Below are positions 4,765 to 7,296 of a stretch of DNA of 7,296 nt, piece after piece. The stretch's first letter is position 1, and every line of letters begins with the position of its first letter. The stretch is taken from the NCBI GenBank assembly GCA_014380205.1, contig JACMKH010000168.1, forward strand, positions 1 to 7,296. Direction: 5' to 3'. Under the pieces are notes generated by a model. The model was not told where the DNA came from, searched no databases, and worked only from the letters and a program-made list of their open reading frames with translations. Origin of the DNA: Sphingomonadaceae bacterium. Its GTDB lineage: Bacteria; Pseudomonadota; Alphaproteobacteria; Sphingomonadales; Sphingomonadaceae. A program made the position numbers and the translations under genes.

Positions 4765-5961
4765 CTACCCCTCCAGCGCCGTGAACGGCGTCGACTGGCT
4801 CTGGGCGGCCCCTTCGGCGCGCGCGATATAGCCTTTGGACTTCTCGACCTCGGTCTCGAGCGCGCCGACGGTCTGCTTCATCGAGCCCAAGGCCTCGAGC
4901 TTGAAGCGGTCGATCTCGTCCATCGTGTCGTAGATGTTCTGGAAGGCGCGCTGGAGCGTCTCGAGCGGAATCGTCGCCTCGGCCGCCTGCTTGTGGATCG
5001 CGCCGGTCTGCGTCCGCAGCATCTCGCCGGTCGAATCGATCATGTTCGCGGTGGTCGTGTTGAGCGCGGTGATCTGGTCGAGCACGAGCCTCTGGTTGGT
5101 CAGCGCCTGCGCGACCGTCACCGCCGTGCGCAGCGCCGACACGGTCGTCGTCGACGCGCGGTCGACGCCCTTCACCAGCTCGACATTGTTCTTCTTGACC
5201 AGATCGAGCGCGAGATAGCCCTGCACCGAGACGGCCATCTGTGTGAGCAAATCCTGGGTGCGCTGGCGGACGTAGAACAGCGCAGTCTCCTTGATCGCGC
5301 GGCTTTTCTCGGGGTCGGTCGCCTCGAGCTCCATCGCTTTCTCTTCGAGCCGCGCGTCGAGCGCCTTGGAGACGTGGACCATCTGCTCGAGCTTGCCCAT
5401 CGCGTCCCACAGCTGGCGCCGCTCGACGTCGATCGCGGCATTGTCCTTGAGCAACTCGTCCTTGCCGTTGGCGAGGCGTTGGAGGATCGCGGAGATGTGG
5501 TTCTGCGCCGATTTGTAGCTGTCGAAATAGTTGCGCATCTTGTTGCCGAACGGGATGATCCCGAACAGCCGCTGCTTGCCGGTCAGCTTGCCGTGGGTCT
5601 TGGGATCGAGATCCTCGACTGTGCGGCGGAGCTCGGCAAGGTCGGTGCCGATCGCCGAATTCTCGTCCATCGACCGGACGGGCCGATCGAGGAAGCGGTT
5701 CGATTGACCCGCGGCGGCCGCGATCTCCTTGCGCCCCATGTTGGTGATCTGGTCGACCTTGGCGCCGAACGCGGGGCTCTTGGCGTCCTCGGCGATCAGC
5801 TCCTCGATGAACTTCTCGACCTTGAGATCGAGCTTGGACTTGACCTCGTCCTCGACGGGGACGAGCCCCATCGCCTTTTCCGCGCTCACCACGGACACCG
5901 GCGCTGGCGCCTCGAGCGTGAGCTCGGTTCCGGTCTTCTCGGCTGTCATCGTCTCGGCCAT
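4765..5961 (-). CDS. telA: TelA-family toxic anion (tellurite) resistance protein, 398 aa
   Basis: From the ATG at 5961 (MAETMTAEKT), with GGGGAG seven bases upstream; the longer open frame to 6066 has no ribosome binding site. The protein is soluble and almost entirely alpha-helical. An acidic, probably disordered leader (1-45) precedes the TelA domain (about 60-390), including FGIIPFGNKMRNYFDSYKSA, LFYVRQRTQDLLTQMAVSVQ and LRTAVTVAQALTNQRLVLDQ, which are typical of this family and give it the expected length. Family members are linked to tellurite resistance and to tolerance of cell-envelope stress, but their biochemical activity is not established. It is the first gene of a minus-strand group with the XpaC-like gene ten bases downstream. 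The long plus-strand frame antisense to it is a codon-bias shadow. Confidence 0.9.
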   Translation of the reverse strand: MAETMTAEKTGTELTLEAPAPVSVVSAEKAMGLVPVEDEVKSKLDLKVEKFIEELIAEDAKSPAFGAKVDQITNMGRKEIAAAAGQSNRFLDRPVRSMDENSAIGTDLAELRRTVEDLDPKTHGKLTGKQRLFGIIPFGNKMRNYFDSYKSAQNHISAILQRLANGKDELLKDNAAIDVERRQLWDAMGKLEQMVHVSKALDARLEEKAMELEATDPEKSRAIKETALFYVRQRTQDLLTQMAVSVQGYLALDLVKKNNVELVKGVDRASTTTVSALRTAVTVAQALTNQRLVLDQITALNTTTANMIDSTGEMLRTQTGAIHKQAAEATIPLETLQRAFQNIYDTMDEIDRFKLEALGSMKQTVGALETEVEKSKGYIARAEGAAQSQSTPFTALEG

Positions 5962-6159
5962 GCGTGCTCTCCCCGGCGGGTTTGGCCCTAGATGCAGCGA
6001 TGCGGCGGGGTTTTCAAGGTGTGTTGTATGAGAATAATACAGTGCCCTCAGCCAGGCGATAAGCATGATCGCACTTTTCCCCGTAACTTCCTACGCGCCG
6101 GGTCGTTGGGCTGTCGCGGCGCGGGCTTCGCGCTCGGGATTGAAGAGAGGATGCCCGAC
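5962..6159. promoter_or_regulatory. Divergent control region between telA and the TrxB-like gene, with two inverted repeats
   Basis: 198 bases between divergent starts. Rightward: TTTTCA (6011-6016), 16 bases, AATAAT (6033-6038), a fair promoter pair. Leftward on the minus strand: TTGAAA (complement of 6012-6017), 17 bases, then CATCTA (complement of 5989-5994), with a poor -10. TGTAT-N7-ATACA (6025-6041) overlaps the rightward -10 and is a candidate operator. GCGAT-N7-ATCGC (6056-6072) follows, with ACTTTT after it, and could be a second operator or a weak attenuator hairpin. The A/T-rich core at 6024-6041 stands out in this high-GC sequence. A real promoter is required here for both genes; which hexamers are used is inferred. 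Confidence 0.4.
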
Positions 6160-7083
6160 ATGCGCGGGGGAGCGACGCTCGATTGCGCGATCGTCGGCGG
6201 GGGCCCCGCCGGGCTGACCGCCGCGATCTATCTCGCGCGGTTCCGCCGCCGCGTCACGATCTTCGACGCGGGGTCGAGCCGCGCCGAACAGATTCCGCTT
6301 TCGCACAATCATGCGGGCTTTCCCGATGGGATCGAGGGGCCCGTCCTGCTCGCGCGGATGCGCGCGCAGGCCGAGCGCTATGGCGCCGTCATCGAACGGG
6401 CCGAGGTTGCCGAGGTTCGACGCGCGGCTGAGGGATTCGTCCTCGGCGTCGATGGCGTCGAACGCGTCGCGCGGACGGTGCTGTTCGCCACCGGCGTCTT
6501 CAATCTCCGCCCTCCGATCGACGAGGCCGCGCACGACGCCGCGCTCGCCGCGGGGCGCCTGCGCTATTGCCCCGTGTGCGACGCGCATGAGGTCATCGAC
6601 CAGCGCATTGCCGTGCTCGGCGCCAGCAGCCACGGCGTCGACGAGGCGCTTTTCATGCGCTCCTACAGCCCCGACGTGACGCTATTGACTCTGGACGATT
6701 GCGAGCTGCACGAAGGCGATCGCGACAATCTCGTCAAAGCCGGCGTCGAGGCGATCGCCAGCCCGGCAGTGAGCTTCGTCTTCGATGCCGAGAGCGTCCG
6801 CGTCACGCTCGCCGACGGCCGGGCGCTCGATTTCGCCACGCTCTATCCCGCGTTGGGAACCCAGCCCAACAACGATCTCATAAACGCGCTCGGACTCATG
6901 TTGTCGGGCGACGATTGCGTGCTCACCGACAAGCATCAGAGGCTCGGCATGCGCGGCCTCTATGCGGCGGGCGACGTGGTTTCCGGGCTCGACCAGATCA
7001 GCGTCGCGATGGGCCAGGCCGCAGTCGCCGCGACGACGATTCATAACGATTTGCGCGAGATCGACGACCAGGCCGCGGATTGA
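6160..7083 (+). CDS. TrxB-like FAD-dependent oxidoreductase with CPVC redox centre, 307 aa
   Basis: I chose the ATG at 6160 because GAGAGG (6145-6150) lies nine bases before it; the ATG at 6151 touches that site, and a longer frame to 5992 has no support. The fold is that of low-molecular-weight thioredoxin reductase. VGGGPAG (12-18) binds [12 protein letters not shown] (136-144) holds the redox-active Cys137 and Cys140, and [22 protein letters not shown] (from 266) is the C-terminal FAD motif. The second Rossmann domain is unusual: GASSHGV (154-160) replaces the usual GGGNSA-like loop, and the strand that should end in HRRD reads [11 protein letters not shown] (173-183), so the arginines that bind the NADPH 2'-phosphate are missing. 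It may use NADH or another electron donor. Thioredoxin reduction is therefore not assured. It converges on a DsbA-family gene. Confidence 0.85.
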   Translation: MRGGATLDCAIVGGGPAGLTAAIYLARFRRRVTIFDAGSSRAEQIPLSHNHAGFPDGIEGPVLLARMRAQAERYGAVIERAEVAEVRRAAEGFVLGVDGVERVARTVLFATGVFNLRPPIDEAAHDAALAAGRLRYCPVCDAHEVIDQRIAVLGASSHGVDEALFMRSYSPDVTLLTLDDCELHEGDRDNLVKAGVEAIASPAVSFVFDAESVRVTLADGRALDFATLYPALGTQPNNDLINALGLMLSGDDCVLTDKHQRLGMRGLYAAGDVVSGLDQISVAMGQAAVAATTIHNDLREIDDQAAD

Positions 7084-7108
7084 TTAGCCCAGTAGGGCCG
7101 GAAATCCT

Positions 7109-7296
7109 TCAGCCCGCCGCGCGCGCCTCTGCGATCGCCTGCTTGAGCCGCTCGTAGCCGACCGCCCCCGAGAGCAGCTGGTCGCCGACGATGAATGCGG
7201 GCGTGCCGCTGATCCGCAGCTCGCGCGCGAGCTCGAGATTGTTGGCGAGCTCGGCCGAGACGTCGGCCGCCGCGCCGTCGCGCGCGGCTTGCGCCA
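7109..7296 (-). CDS. DsbA-family thiol oxidoreductase, C-terminal 61 residues (runs off the right edge)
   Basis: On the minus strand the last 61 codons end in TGA at 7109-7111. Visible motifs are the helix NNLELARELRI, then SGTPAFIVGD with the cis-proline loop of the thioredoxin fold, and LLSGAVGYERLKQAIAEARA, the last strand and helix of DsbA/Com1-like proteins. These are usually periplasmic disulfide oxidases or isomerases; the CxxC active site and any signal peptide lie beyond the window, so the activity is not confirmed. Its stop is 25 bases from that of the convergent TrxB-like gene. No clear terminator separates them. Confidence 0.88.
   Translation of the reverse strand, partial: AQAARDGAAADVSAELANNLELARELRISGTPAFIVGDQLLSGAVGYERLKQAIAEARAAG

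Noticed and set aside
4510..5991. 493-codon plus-strand open frame antisense to telA and the XpaC-like gene
   Set aside because: Its product is a low-complexity Arg/Leu/Asp-rich string typical of reading the opposite strand of a high-GC gene; the minus-strand frames give recognisable families with ribosome binding sites.
1..7296. CRISPR array, insertion sequence, transposase, integrase or att-site duplication at the tRNA
   Set aside because: No spaced direct repeats, no transposase or integrase motif on either strand, and no copy of the tRNA 3' end elsewhere in the window.

Overview
The window looks like chromosome of a high-GC alphaproteobacterium, most probably one of the Sphingomonadales. 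The evidence is the strong G/C third-position bias of most genes (48 of 60 bases are G or C at 2461-2520), the N-terminus of a Ppx/GppA-family phosphatase of the type seen in that order, a TelA/XpaC-like pair, and a TrxB-like flavoprotein beside a DsbA-family gene. The taxonomic call is pattern recognition, not a database result. Gene density is normal. No phage, insertion sequence or CRISPR array is visible, and no whole new system is evident; the unusual points are local.

Left part (1-960): the first 45 codons of a minus-strand Ppx/GppA phosphatase, then a divergent plus-strand unit. This unit has a good sigma70-type promoter (255-283), a tRNA-Gln with anticodon CUG (296-369), a 62-residue basic protein starting 20 bases after the tRNA, and a strong intrinsic terminator (586-605). 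Next comes a small outer-membrane-type lipoprotein whose mature part is an 11-residue acidic helical repeat.

Middle-left (1023-2641): a translationally coupled pair, a four-helix b561-type cytochrome and a sulfite-oxidase-fold molybdopterin enzyme. The enzyme carries a combined Tat/lipoprotein signal. Together they form a probable membrane-anchored periplasmic redox couple linked to the quinone pool. The pair is followed by a 7-bp hairpin and a 120-bp ungapped imperfect palindrome (2664-2783).

Middle (2784-3701): a patch of clearly lower GC (about 55-57% in sampled 60-base lines). It holds a minus-strand hypothetical gene with accessory-genome character and, head to head and overlapping it by 11 bases, a 40-codon plus-strand small ORF.

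Middle-right (3698-5961): a minus-strand group in transcription order telA, an XpaC-like two-helix membrane protein, and a small three-helix membrane protein with a basic tail. This is probably an envelope-stress or toxic-anion resistance module.

Right end (5962-7296): a divergent intergenic region with two 5-7-5 inverted repeats; a TrxB-like flavoprotein with a CPVC redox centre but without the usual NADPH-binding arginine motif; and, convergent with it, the C-terminal part of a DsbA-family thiol oxidoreductase.
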